Below are positions 25,101 through 37,508 of a DNA stretch of 64,000 nt, one piece after another. Both the position numbers and the translations under genes were made by a program. Source of the DNA: Epiperipatus broadwayi (taxonomy: Eukaryota; Onychophora; Udeonychophora; Euonychophora; Peripatidae); the NCBI GenBank assembly GCA_028023455.1, contig JAQFVV010000318.1, positions 558,001 through 622,000 of the forward strand, written 5' to 3'. Numbering within the stretch: the first letter of the stretch is position 1; the number at the start of each line of letters is the position of its first letter. The notes below the pieces were generated by a model. That model worked only from the letters and a program-made list of their open reading frames with translations, was not told the origin of the DNA and searched no databases.

Positions 25101-28100
25101 ATTTTTAGACAAACTCTAGTTTAGAAGTCTGATATATTAGAAAGAAAATCTTACTAGCAAAGACATTGACTGTTTTAGAGATGTTTTTTCAATTTCCAAG
25201 CTTAGCTAGACTTTCTGACAAGATCTCATAAAGTTTTCTTTATTTAACTGGCTCTTTCTACTTTTTTTCTGTCACTATCCAAAGATTTAATAAATTTGTC
25301 AGCAATTTCTGGATTTTAGTAGACAGTAGACAGTACTGTTTGTTTTGCTCTAATTTGAAATGAGTTGTTTTCATAGTCTTGAAAATCAGTATTTTAGCAT
25401 CTTTTATAAGATTCATTTAATATTCAGTTTAAAATATCTAAATATACTGACTTCAATTAGCTTTTTAAATTGTAACTTAGAAGAGGTACTTTCACTTATG
25501 GGAATATGAATTCCCAGATTGATTAGACTTCAACTATCTAATGTATGTGAATTTTTAAGAGTGATTAGACATAAATTATGTTGGTTATTTCTGAAATGAT
25601 CCAATATTAATAAATTAGCAGATAATGATAATCCATTTTTTGTCCCAAAAAACCAGGATCAATAATTGTCTCTGTTCACCATTTTTTTAAACTTTGTTCC
25701 TGCTTGATTACATATTGTAAAAATTGTCAATCTAATTGATCTTCATTTATATATTCCCAAAAATATACAACAATTGAAATCGTTTACAAGTAGGGAAAAA
25801 TGAGGAATATTGTAAATATTGCATATATGAAAATTATCTCTTAATGATAATTGTAATATCTATTGAACTATTTTCAATAAAAATTGTTTGCTATGAAAAA
25901 TGATTTCAAGCAATGATAACTATACTATGTTAAAAATATTTTCTATCAAGAACCAATGTAATCTAAGAATTTTAAAGTTTATTATTAGAAAACTGATGAG
26001 CCTTCTGAGGTGTAAATACTGTAAAATTAATTTGTAAAAAAAATCACTATTTTTGACTAAGCTGTACTTTCTTTTCTACATTGAATTAATTTTATTGTAT
26101 TTTGTAAATAAAGAGAATATTGCTTCATAAAAAATAACCTGCCAATTGAGGTATTCCATGGTTAACAGTGTGGTTGTTTTACATTTTGAAAACCTAGAAT
26201 CTTCATCTCTATAGTACGGACTGGTTATTTCTCATAATAGCACATGAATTCATATTTGTAATTTTGTTATGTGTTTTTATAATTTGCAGTCTTTAACTAT
26301 ATGATAACAATGAATTTGATAAAATTAATGCATGTTATTTAAAAAGTAGGCTGTAAGAAAATGTTATTATCTGCCTCAAACTAAATGATTGAATAAGGAA
26401 TGTTTTAATTTAAATGGTGAAAACATATTTTTAATAATTATTCTGCAATTTTAAAATATAACAAAGGAATGGTATTTTTTTTTGGTTTTACTTTTATACA
26501 TTTAATGTGTTGTTTTAAATATTTTTTTGAGAATTAGTATTAATTAAAATTAATTAATACTTAGAAAACAGCAACATATCTAATCTCATCAAAATATTAT
26601 AATAGTGAAGCAATTAAAAATTACTTATTAAACAAGGGTGAGAAAATATTCAGATAAAAACAAAGCCTAGATAATCTATTCGTTTTGTCTGGTGGGGGGG
26701 GGGGAGGTATTATAATAAAAACTAAATGTAGTAATCTATAAATTAATTCATTGACAAAGGAAAAAAATGAGTAATCTGAAAGGAGACTTTTTATTCCATG
26801 TTAAGAAATAGTGACAATAACAAATTTAAACTTTGATGGATCTAGTAATGACAAATTATTAAACAGTCATGTATAATTAAAATAAGTTGATGATACTTTA
26901 GTCCTTCTATAGATTATGAAAGTATCACAATATTTTCGAAATAATAACCATTACTTCAAAATTCAAAGAAAAGCTGTCTATATCTGTTTCATAATAGATA
27001 AAAAAGTTATCTATTAAAAAAATCTAATGAAGCATAAAGGTGATATACATATGTAATTATCACATGATAGTAGTCCAGGATTATCTACATCATAAATCTT
27101 TAATCAGTTTTCAAGGTAACTTCCATAATTAATATAGACAAGAAAGTTGACATTTGTATTTTAATAGATAGAGATTTTTAAATTCTTAGTAATTTAAATA
27201 AATTCAGTGAAACAGGCAAATATAATCTGTTTTTGAAAGTAAATTAATAACAATTATTTTCAACTTTCAAGTCCTATTACATAATTTATAATGTATTACT
27301 GGATATACTAAGGTTTAGAACTAATGTTATGACTAAGATAGAAGAGCATACATTTGAAACAATAGCATTTTTCAATTATAATGGTCGTTTCTATTTGGAA
27401 AAATACAATATTTAACTGAGTAATGTTTTTATGTATTTATTCTAATCAAAACTTTTCATGTATTTTCATGTATTTAGCCAATTGCAAAAAAAATTTCTTA
27501 TGTTTTTTTTTTTTCGTTTTTTTCACAATAGCTATTAAATTTATTAAAAGAGTAGCTATTCATTAAATGACATTATGACAAAATTCCAAACATTTTTATT
27601 AAGAATATAAATATTTATAGTTTGTTAGGGGTATTTGTAAAACAGAAAAAAAAGTATAAAGAAAAAAAGAGAAATAAATAATTTTTTCTCTCTCTTTCTT
27701 CAATAATTTTATCTAAATATGTGTTTGTCAATTTTTTAAAAAGAAAAAAAAATAAGATGTTAACTTTTTTTTTTAAAAAAAAAAGTTAAGTAATTAAAGT
27801 TGGCTTTTTTTCTCTTCTCTCTATTGGTCTAAAAAATTAAAAAGTATCTTGCAAAATTAAAGGATTATCTTGCTTTTAGTAATTAAGAAAAAATAATTAT
27901 AGAGGAATTTTTTAATTATTAAGATATGATTACAATTTTAAGTTAATTAACCATACCTGTTTTTCATATGCATGGCTTCATTTTTTCATTAATTTGATCC
28001 CTAGTGAGAATTTCCACAAGCATTATACTGTAATATGTGTATTTTTCTATATATGTTATAATATAAAATTTCATGTCAAAAAACAGTCCATAGATGGCAA

Positions 28101-29520
28101 GAATATCAAAAAATTCCTCAAAATAATAGAATTCAGCGTCACCCTGAATTACAGCAGTTTTATTGGAAAAGTTCTGTTTGAAGTTTAGAACTTATAATTC
28201 TTCTTTCTGTTTTATTGCAATGATGATGACGTTGTTGCACAGAATGCATTTCTTTAAGGACACTATTTTAGTACTGAGATGGTTCTTCATTTTCTTCCTT
28301 TCCTCTTCTTTCTTTCTGCTCTGTGTATGAGTATGTCAATAGATAAATGGATATTTTTTGCTTTTAATATATTTTTAGCATTTTATTTTGTGCTTGGTTG
28401 GAATCCACCAATGGCAAAGGTGAAGAAATAGCAAGGTTCAGAGTCATCTTTGGGCTGGAGATCAGCCATAGGATGCTATTTGTTAATTTCCTTCTCAAAT
28501 TTAACTCTTCAGATGTGCACAAAATTCTTTGGGTAGCCAAGAGATATCCTCACCAAAATATCTTTCTAGCCTTCCATACAATTAAAAAAAGCATTGATTC
28601 CAAGAGGCAATAAGATTTTACAAAACTTATCAGTCCTTTTTCTCAGACTATATATGTGCTTTTTGATGACATCACACCCACTTATTTATTGAAACACCTG
28701 TTTATCTATAAAATATACTTTATCAGTGAGACTGGATATAAACATCTGATTCTTTTGAACTTTTCTTTTTCTCAAAATTCATTTTTGGGTGGTCCAAAAC
28801 AATTTACAGTCTCCTTGTAAGTGTAATTATTACTAATAAGTTATTTCATTCTCTCCCATTTTTCTAACATTGAAGTTATCTTAAAATTGACTTTATCTTT
28901 CTCTCTCTTTTTTAACATCTTTAAATAAAAAAAAAGATTGAACTTAAATAATATATAAAAAAGAAAGCATTTTTTTTATACAGAAAATATGAAATTATTA
29001 AAAACCTTTTTGATATATTTGTAAATGTTTAAGTTTTAGCATTTGTACATACACATGCATATATTCACATATATAAAACCTGCTTGATTAAAGACTAATA
29101 AAAAAATTCTTAATTAATATCTGATTGTGAAAAGTAATCTAAGTGATATGAACAGCTACAGATTATGAGTATTAATAGGAATAAAAGTCCTATACTAACT
29201 TAGTAATAAAAAAGTATTAAAAAATACTATTAATAATGAAAGAACAAAATTATAATTCAATAGATATAAATAAAATGGAACGAATTAGTAAGTAGATCTA
29301 GAAAACTAATACTATATGGAGTTTGTGTCTATAGACAACTATTTATATATACTTAATCTTTAATTCTTAAATATACATATTAAACTATTCAAATATATAT
29401 TGTCCTCTTTCATTAATAAAAGTTAGTTGAAGAGAAAAAAAAATCTCTCCTCCTTTTCTTCTGAAGTCTTTGGGGTTTGTAATGTAGGGTTTGAACTCAA
29501 TACCCTATAATATATATATC
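22127..29520. other. Intron 2 spacer, 7 kb
   Basis: Monotonous AT-rich sequence with poly(A)/poly(T) runs and one G11 tract (26694-26704). No classifiable element, RNA gene or exon was found. The ORF at 28398-28613 (71 codons) lies in a less AT-rich patch but is unassigned. Confidence 0.45.
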
Positions 29521-29843
29521 ATTAAAAACCTGCCAACCCTTAGACAATTCCAATATCAATAATAATCAACAATTTCAAACTGTTGTCAAGGCAATCTCCT
29601 TTTAATAAGAAATGTGGAATCCAATCATTATTAATGGTTCAATATATTCATATAGACAATAAAGATTGCAACAAATCCACAGAGATTGAAATTATTGATA
29701 CACAGAAGTTTATATAAATAAATTGGACTATTAATGAAAGTGGTCATCCATCTTTATTGTTAAAAAGAGGTTGCCTTGACAACAGTTTGAAATGCTGAGT
29801 GTTATTGATATTAGGATTGCCTAAGTGTTGACTGGTTTTTAAT
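29521..29843. repeat. Fold-back element with ~85-bp arms
   Basis: ATTAAAAACCTGCCAACCCT (29521) through CAAACTGTTGTCAAGGCAA (about 29592) reappears inverted at 29760-29843 (GGTTGCCTTGACAACAGTTTG ... CTGGTTTTTAAT). The arms are about 85-90 bp and moderately diverged, with ~150 bp of AT-rich loop. Confidence 0.75.
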
Positions 29844-29904
29844 AATTACTTACAAACCCATTAAGCCTTGAGAATTATTACACACATACACATTTATATG
29901 CATA

Positions 29905-30215
29905 TATTGTAACAGAATAAATGTGTAGGCAAGCTAACCTCTGATATAACCTCACTGGTTTGGGTGGCATTTATAACAGGATAAATATATGGGTCATAAA
30001 ACAATGGTCCTGGTTTGATAATGCCCACAAATCGTGGCACCATTGGTAATAGAATAAAAATCAGGGTATGCTCTTCTTTTAATGTCTCACAGATTTGGGA
30101 GTAATTTGTAATTGAATAACTATAAAGATCATAGGAAATGAAAACTTTAATATAATCTGAATAAAAATATAGGCCAATCATTGATCACCATTTGCAATTG
30201 AATAAAAATATAATC
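29905..30215. repeat. Degenerate ~65-bp tandem repeat
   Basis: The word GTAATAGAATAAAAATATAGG recurs in varied form near 29910, 29973, 30046, 30108, 30160 and 30196, with 40-50 bases between. The 95-codon minus ORF over it is a by-product of the repeat. Confidence 0.5.
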
Positions 30216-30404
30216 TGCAGTGATTAAAAATTTTAAATATAGGAATGATAAATACAATATAGATAAAAGTATAGCTCAATTGCAAAAGAATCAATTTATT
30301 AAATTTATAAATATTATGGATATAATTCTAAAACTATTAGCAATATATTTTTTACTTTTAAAAAATTTATGGTAGATGATAAAATTTTTGAGAATAATGA
30401 TGAT

Positions 30405-30950
30405 ATTGATAATGGTAATAATGAATCAAGTAAGAAATGGATTAAACTTTCATATTATCCTAGGATTTATAATCCTAGGATTTATAATACTTTAAGGTAT
30501 AATAAAAATTAGATTGATGAGAATATACATATTGGCTGGTCAAATAGTAAAAATCTTGATTAATTAATAGATAATTATAGGTTAAGGGATGATTTACAGT
30601 TCAAAAAAGGAATTGTATATAAAATTACATGCGATATTTGTAAAATGATTTACTTTGGACACACTGGAAAACAATTGTAGGTAAGAGCCAAAGAACATAA
30701 CAATGCTATTAAAAGAAGAGATGATAGGTCTGCATTATATATTCACTACTTGAAATATGGCCATAGAATAGATGCTACAAAAAGTATTAAATATTTAAGC
30801 TTCATTAAAGATCTAAAAAGAAGGTAAATATATGAAACATATATTAAAAATAATTTGACTAATTGTATGAATATTTATAAGACTTTACAAATTTGGTTAA
30901 TAATTGGTTGATTAAAAATAAATAAAAAATTATATAAATAATTGTATAAA
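30405..30950 (+). pseudogene. Penelope-like element, GIY-YIG endonuclease fossil
   Basis: A plus-strand frame with four or five stops. From 30600 it reads F-K-K-G-I-V-Y-K-I-T-C-D-I-C-K-M-I-Y-F-G-H-T-G-K-Q-L, then a stop, then V-R-A-K-E-H-N-N-A-I-K-R, later Y-L-K-Y-G-H-R-I-D. This is the GIY-YIG fold of Penelope-like retroelements: GVY, Y-I-G here Y-F-G, the C-x2-C pair just before it, R-x-x-E-H and the H-R-I-D tail. The reverse transcriptase that normally precedes it is not recognisable upstream, so this is a 3' fragment. Confidence 0.8.
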
Positions 30951-31656
30951 AATACATGTAATATTGTTTAACATAATGTTATGATATAATAAATTATTTT
31001 GTAATTATTTAATTTATATATGAGGATTTTGATTTGTTTTAATTATTTATATTATTATTGTTTGTTTTAATTCCATTATTGAACACTGGATGGTTTTGTG
31101 TCAGGTGATTTGTTAACATTAAATAGATTAGTCACATTTGAAAAGAGCACCAAAAAAAAGCTGTAGTAAAGAACATTATTATTATTTATCCGATTATTAT
31201 TTTGCGGAAGAGCAGCATAAGGATTTTTATTCCTTTCCAATTTTGATATTAAAACATTTTAATTTACCAGATCACTCAATTGATAATTTGAGAATACTGA
31301 TATTATAGAATAATTTTTCTCCACAAAAAAAGAAAACAAAATGATTTTTATTTATAAATTCAAGACCTTATGACTCACATGAAATGAACTTAAATATAAG
31401 CACTATCACATCTTTAAATTACCTAATTTCTTACTGCAATCTTTTATTATGTTTTTATCTTTGTATATTTATCTTTATATAAAAATAAATGTTTTTAAAT
31501 ATACACATGTCTCTTTAAAATTAATATTTAATTATTATTAATATATATTTATTTTAGTTTGTACTCTCTATAATATTTAATCATTATGTATCAGTATTGC
31601 ATTTAGCATATTTATACAAATTTCAATATGAGTACAGAATAATTTTTCTATATACA
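30951..31656. other. AT-rich spacer
   Basis: Nothing recognised beyond AT-rich sequence and short repeats. Confidence 0.5.
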
Positions 31657-32549
31657 CCTGGGTCTCATTTTATGCAGATTATTTTAATGCGATTTTGAAG
31701 TTATGTGATTCATGTTTCTTCTTAATATCCTTCATATTTCACTATATTTATTAGATGACAAGAAATTTAAATTATTAATAACTTATTTTGACTTGAAATA
31801 CTTTTTTTTCTTTCAAAAATATAACATTATATTAGCAGCTTACATTAATATGGCCATAAGTTGTATTTAGAATCTTAGCTTTTATGTAAATAACCTACTT
31901 ATACTAATGAGTAAATAATAATAATTTATTTATGCATATGTATAAAAATATCGCAATAAATATTTAAAAATTTTAAATTTTTAAAACGTATTTTGTTAGA
32001 TATTAACAGAAATAAATATTTTTTTAGATTTTTAAAATAAATAATAATGAAGATTTTATTGATTTTATAAATTGAAAATAATCTTCCTAATGATAATGTC
32101 TAATCTTTTTGTTTTGATTGCAATTTCATTTTTTTAATATAGAAACAGCACAAAATTGGAAGTGACGCTAGTTGTACAAATGTCATGAATCTGATTTCTT
32201 ACTAGTTCACAAACAAACTCATATTGTAAAATAGTGGTAATAATTATAATATGTATGAAAAAATGTAAAATTAAATACTGTAGTTAATAAAAAAGGTAAA
32301 AAAAGTTTGTCTTATATTAATTTTTTTCATATATTTAAAAATTTTTATTAGTCATACTTTATTTCCTTATTTTTTTAATGCGAATTTTGGTGAAAGTAAT
32401 TTTTCCTTCTTGCTTTGCTTTTATGCCAATTTCTGAAAATTATAGGAACCTATCCCCCATTTTTCAAGGTAAGTTATATTTATTTTTGTGCGATTTCTTT
32501 TGTGTGCATTTTCTGAGGAACCTATCTACCACATAAAATGAGACCCAGG
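31657..32549. mobile_element. 893-bp non-autonomous element with 18-bp perfect TIRs
   Basis: CCTGGGTCTCATTTTATG at 31657-31674 is exactly inverted at 32532-32549. Flanks are TATA-like on both sides, suggesting a short TA-type target duplication. The interior has no transposase ORF. The right end matches the copy at the window start (1-83). The superfamily is not recognised. Confidence 0.68.
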
Positions 32550-34020
32550 TATATATTGTGCCGGATGAAAGATTTTTGTTTTGTATATCCTGACCATGAG
32601 GGCACCACTAGTCTGAAAATCGGAACTAGACATTTATTTTAAGGGTGGGCAGGATATACGAACATGAATGTGCCGGACTAAACCCAGGGAGAGCAAAATC
32701 TAATGAATGTGGTTCAGAGAATTGAGAAAACACTGAGGCAAATGTCAACCAAAATACTTATAAGAATTTTTTAAATTTATTAAACATAATAACAAAATAA
32801 ACATGAAACTTGATATATATTTACTTAGCAGATCTTAACATTGAGTGTATGTGAGCAGAACTATGTTAAATACCCAGGCAGACAAGTTCATTTCTTATCT
32901 ATAACACAATAATGGCTTATATCTTCTTGCTAGCGGTTCACCCAACCAATTCCCTTTTCCCTATAGAGATTTAGTAAGATGGATGTTTGTGGAGAATAAC
33001 AGGACAGCGCAGACTAGCTTTTCTTAGTCCAGAAAAGAAATGTTGGAACCAAGAATGTCATAATTCTGCAAAACGCTCATGAACAAGTACATTGAAACGA
33101 GCCAAGGTTAGTCTCACACAAGAAAGAAACATGAATTACGCAATCTGAATTATAGCAAATAAATCTCTACCAAAAATAAATAAATCATATATCCTAGAAA
33201 TTGCTAGCCAAAGCCAAGTTTGATTTAGTTTAACACCGAAGCAAACAAACAAACAAAAATAAAAGAAAACTACTAAGGTCGGTCTGAGCATTTAACAAGG
33301 GTTAATCATAAAACTGAGAAATTATTAAGCATATAAAATATCACTCGCCCTACACTCTCAAACAAGCAACATTTTAAGATTGAAAATCTTGCTACTAAGA
33401 TTGTAATGTAAAATAAACAAAAATACATTAATATTTAAATTGATAAATTACACATCGTAAATATAATTTCTTTTTAAGATTAAGCTGAGATTTGCAAGAG
33501 ACTTAATTAGAGATTTAGCCCTGATTTTGATATGGAAAGGTAAGTTACCTCGAGATAATATTAATTTCTGTTGTTCACACAAAGCTCAGTTTATAGAGTC
33601 CTCTACAACAGATGTCATTTACTACAGGTTCAGAAGTCTGGAGGCATTATCGGGATCCACTCTGGACTTGACAGGTCATGATGGAAGTCACAATTTGGAG
33701 CTCCGGAGGTTCATCTTTGGAAAGACTCAGCCTATCATGTTGTGGAGATTCTTCATGGCATATATTACAGGCATGGCATCTGAATGACTGCTATTATCGC
33801 GGCAAATAGAGTTATTGTCGGTCAATGGAAATTCAACTTGGTGATTCCCGTGGCACCAATATCAAAAAAAAAAATTTAGTCACTTTCACAATGCAACAGT
33901 TCAATAACAGCTAAAATCTGGATCGATCCTCAATAAGAAGCTGAGCAATAAAAACTGAATGAACAGAATAGTCTCTTTGAATCCTCCTCTCTAATCAAAA
34001 AAAAAAAAAATTACCCAGCT
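32550..34020. other. Less AT-rich block, possible decayed element
   Basis: Begins TGTGCCGGATGAAAG and repeats TGTGCCGGACTAAACCC near 32670. TATATCCTGACC (about 32586) and GGGCAGGATATA (about 32646) form a short inverted pair. An 86-codon plus ORF (33527-33787) lies in the most gene-like part but matches no family I know, and its start is followed at once by GGTAAGT. Kept as an unassigned repeat block. Confidence 0.35.
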
Positions 34021-35456
34021 ATTTATGTCCTTTGTTATCTCCCGTGCAATCTTAATTAGAAAAACAATATTTTACAGGGCTTAATCTTACAAAAATGATT
34101 ATTATTTTTTTATAAAAAAAAATAAAAAACTAAATCTCAGCTTTAAAATACATCAACATTAAATTTTTTTTTTAGTTTAAATAAAATACATATAAGAGCA
34201 CTAATTAAACTTTGTTTGCTTTTAATTATTTTAAAAGAAAACAAGCATCATAAAAAAAATATTTTATACTAAAATCAACTTAGAATTAAAAATATAAGAT
34301 TTCAAAATAAATAAGTATGTGTGTTATTTCATATATAAAACTTGGTTTTTTTTTTCTAATTTACATGATAGAACCCTTGAATCGGTTAAAGTATCCAGTT
34401 CAATATATTTGTTTGTTTATACAATTATATATATGGATATTTTTGGGTGCTGTTTAAAATTAAGTTTGTATTCCTTTGTGTAGTTTGATTAATAAACAAT
34501 ACTGTTTTTTTTTAATGTACACTAAACTAAATTTCTATTGGTTGGTTAAATTTCTTTTGTAAAATCTTTTAACCAATAAGGATTTTTGTGAAATATGTTG
34601 CTTATGATTTGTAATTTTTGAAGACAGCAATTTTACTATATTCTTTCTTTCTGATGAAAACCAATTCTTTTGTTGAAATATAAAAGTAATTTTACATTTA
34701 AGTAATTTTGCATGTATTTTGTTTTATTTTTTGTAAATATGTATGAAGACAGATAATGCATATCTGTCAGTAAGCAAAATATACTAATGTAAAGATATTA
34801 TTTTTTAAAAAAACCTAGTATGAGGTAGAGGGAATAGTTGAAGAGAGATTTAAAGTCTGTATTCAAATCCTCTATGAGTATAACTTTAGTTAAAGTAAAT
34901 GGTAAGAACAATCTATCTCTGTTTATTATTTAAAACTGTACTAATTTGTTTTAAAAGATTACAACTTTGAATGATTGAATAAATCAACGTACCAAAAGAA
35001 AGATTACAAAAACAATGAAACTAAAACTCAGTTGTGAAGGACTCGAGAAAGAATAAGATCTGGATGAAGTAGCATAGTTTTTTAGTTTCTTTATAAATTA
35101 ATTTTTTATCTAAAAAGTTTTTTTTTATTATAAACTTATTTCTATTTACAACTGGAAAAGTTTTTTTTTTAGGTCTAAGGATTTTTATTTTAATGCTATT
35201 GGTAAAAAATAAAGCCTAAAATATATAATTTGTTTGTGTAGACAAAAATAGAAAAAATAGTATTTCAGTTATATTCATAACTGAAATATTTTATAAGGTG
35301 GCCATGTGTGTATATATATATACCTTAATAGCTATATATTATTAAATAATTTGACTTATAAAATATAAAATGAATAATAAGAATGAATAAATAAATAGTT
35401 TATATTATCATATATATATAATGTTAATTTTCCCATTATTATATATGTAATTCTTT
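34021..35456. other. AT-rich spacer
   Basis: Poly(A), poly(T) and TA tracts (35310, 35410). No gene seen. Confidence 0.5.
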
Positions 35457-35738
35457 TGCGTACATATGGGCATATGTTTTATTCAATAAGTTTTTCTATT
35501 TTCTTGCTTTATTTTATTTAGTTGAGTGCACTTTCAGTGATATAGCATTGATGCTTTATTTATAATCCATCTTGATTTCTCTTCATTATTTGAATAAAAT
35601 AAATAATCACAATGGATTATAAATAAAGCACCAATGCTATACAACTAGAGCGCTATGATTATGGTTCTTATAACCAAAAATGCACCCAGCTAAACAAAAT
35701 AAATAATGGAAAATAAATCTCACTTTGTAAAGCATACA
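35457..35738. repeat. Fold-back element with 30-bp near-perfect core
   Basis: 35541-35570 is inverted at 35612-35641 with one mismatch (TATAGCATTGATGCTTTATT on the left). Weaker pairing extends outward about 100 bp (CGTACATATGGGCATATG with GCATACATATGTGTG). The loop is only ~40 bp. Confidence 0.75.
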
Positions 35739-36111
35739 CACATATGTATGCAAAAAACTATATATGTGTGCTTGTGTGTAAATACTTTATTTATAACACT
35801 GAAAATCTTAGTTCATTTTTCAGTTTATTGAAATAATATCTAAAGATTTATGTGCAATGCCCTCAGATCCAAGGCTTCTCATTGACAAAGGCCACAATCT
35901 AGAAACTAGTTTGGAAATAATGATTGAGTAGGCACTAGATAAAGATTTTGATGGAAAAATCTTCTAGATCTAATGATTACTATGGCTTATATGGCTTATA
36001 CTGAATAGCACTACTATTTGGAAAGAGTTGCTACTGTTTTAACAGATTGAATATGCATAAAAATAGTGATCATGTGATGTTTTAGTGATTTAATAATTAT
36101 TTAAATTATTA

Positions 36112-36462
36112 TAATGAATTTATTTAAATACTGGATTAAGACTTACATACAAATTCATATTCACATATAGTCATTAAAGTTCTTAAAATCGTAACTCCAG
36201 ACATAATGTTTTATTTTTCAATCTATTGAAATAATATTTGATATTTATAAATAATCAAAATCAGAAAGATCTATTTGTATTGTAAAATAGAAGTCAGACC
36301 TTTCAGTTTTATTATGATTTATAATTGATCAATAAATCTCTTAATAACTATTATAAATTATCAAAATGAATTTATTTAAATAGTATATTAAGTCTTGTGT
36401 ACGAATTTATGTTCACATATAGTCATTAGAATTCTTGCAATCCCAAACAAGCTCCAGACATA
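36112..36462. repeat. Two diverged direct repeats, ~250-bp period
   Basis: AATGAATTTATTTAAATA through TTCACATATAGTCATTA to CTCCAGACATAA occurs at 36112-36206 and 36361-36462. A related word (TTATTGAAATAATAT) also occurs at 35825 and 36222, hinting at a third, older unit. Confidence 0.65.
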
Positions 36463-36547
36463 AAAATATATGAAGGATGTATATGTGGACATATATAGTA
36501 CCCTTTAGAATTTTTTAGATGGGACTAAGGTAATGAAGGTTACTTTT

Positions 36548-36649
36548 TTTTAAGTGTCATAGCATCGGCTGGGATGCGAACCCGCAACCCAGGCAACTGC
36601 CTGCAAGTGGAAGGCAGTCGCGCTGACCTCTTGACCACCAATGCAAGTC
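36548..36649 (-). mobile_element. tRNA-derived SINE with target-site duplication
   Basis: The minus strand carries a Pol III A box TGGTCAAGAGG (complement of 36627-36637) and a B box GGTTCGCATCC (complement of 36572-36582). The body ends GATGCTATGACA and then A-rich. ATGAAGGTTACTTTT flanks it at 36533-36547 and 36650-36664, a 15-bp target duplication that proves retroposition. It shares its tail and boxes with the copy at 45.86 kb. Confidence 0.85.
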
Positions 36650-36664
36650 ATGAAGGTTACTTTT

Positions 36665-37436
36665 AAAGTCCACACACTTTATTTATACATTATGATAATA
36701 ATCATTAATTTATTTATGGGCAATATAACTAGATGATGATATGATCTCAGCACTTTTTTGATATGTGCTTAGTTTCAGAGTTAGTATTGGCATTTAGATA
36801 TATAAATAAAGCAAAAAAAATATTGATGATTGCTTTTTCATAATAATAATATACTTCAGGAATGGCATTGGCTTGATGGTGATTACTCTAAAAAATTTTA
36901 TTTCTTTTTTAAATTCAGTCGCAAAGGATGACTGTTGTTGATTATTGGATATTTTCTGGTGATGTTATGTTTATTATTCATATTGCCTTCTGGTGATAAA
37001 TTGATGTTTTGCCCTTAATTTCAGTAAAACATTGATTGCATATTTTTATCTTATTTCCCATATAATCTGCTTTATTCCATATATATAATAATAAATTATT
37101 TTTTTCTAAAAAAAATAATAATAGATAGCCAAGAATCAGTAAAGAAGACAATGTTTACTAGTTTATTTCAATTGAGAATTTTTTATTTATCTAAAACAAA
37201 GCAGTTCTAATTTGGATTTAAAAACGTACTACTTTTTTTATTTTTTAAATATGCATCTTTAATTAATGAAACTATGGAAAACAATTTAGTCTTCTTTTTT
37301 TTATCTTATAATTATTTGGCAGGCCTATGCAAAAATATTTTCATTTTAGAACATCTATATTTGCTATTAAATAATAAATAAAATAATGCCAGTAAAAAAA
37401 TATAATCTATTAAATAAATAAAAAATGATCTCTTAC
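36665..37436. other. Intron 2, donor-side spacer
   Basis: AT-rich, with no element recognised between the SINE and exon 2. Confidence 0.5.
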
Positions 37437-37508
37437 CCAGATGCACAAAGTTATTTCGTTCCCATTAGTTGCTGTAACTCTTATCTGCTCATTGTGACAT
37501 ACCACTGT
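37437..37508 (-). CDS. Rab-like small GTPase, exon 2 (switch I to beta-3)
   Basis: A 72-nt exon of 24 codons between an AAAG acceptor (complement of 37509-37510) and a GTAAGAG donor (37436 downward). It is phase 0 on both sides, so it joins exons 1 and 3 in frame. It reads T-V-V-C-H-N-E-Q-I-R-V-T-A-T-N-G-N-E-I and then T-L-C-I-W. After exon 1's ...V-P-A this supplies the switch-I threonine (G2) and the beta-2/beta-3 hairpin. T-L-C-I-W sits where Rabs have K-L-Q-I-W (RabF2), directly before DTAGQE of exon 3. The usual RabF1 I-G-V-D-F after the threonine is V-V-C-H-N here, and the segment is one residue longer than in Rab1 or Rab5. This marks a divergent Rab. The alternative acceptor one step downstream (ACAG/TGG) runs into a stop, which supports the chosen start. 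Confidence 0.82.

Noticed and set aside
33527-33787. 86-residue plus-strand ORF in a less AT-rich block
   Set aside because: No recognised domain, and GGTAAGT follows the start at once. Left as part of an unassigned repeat block.
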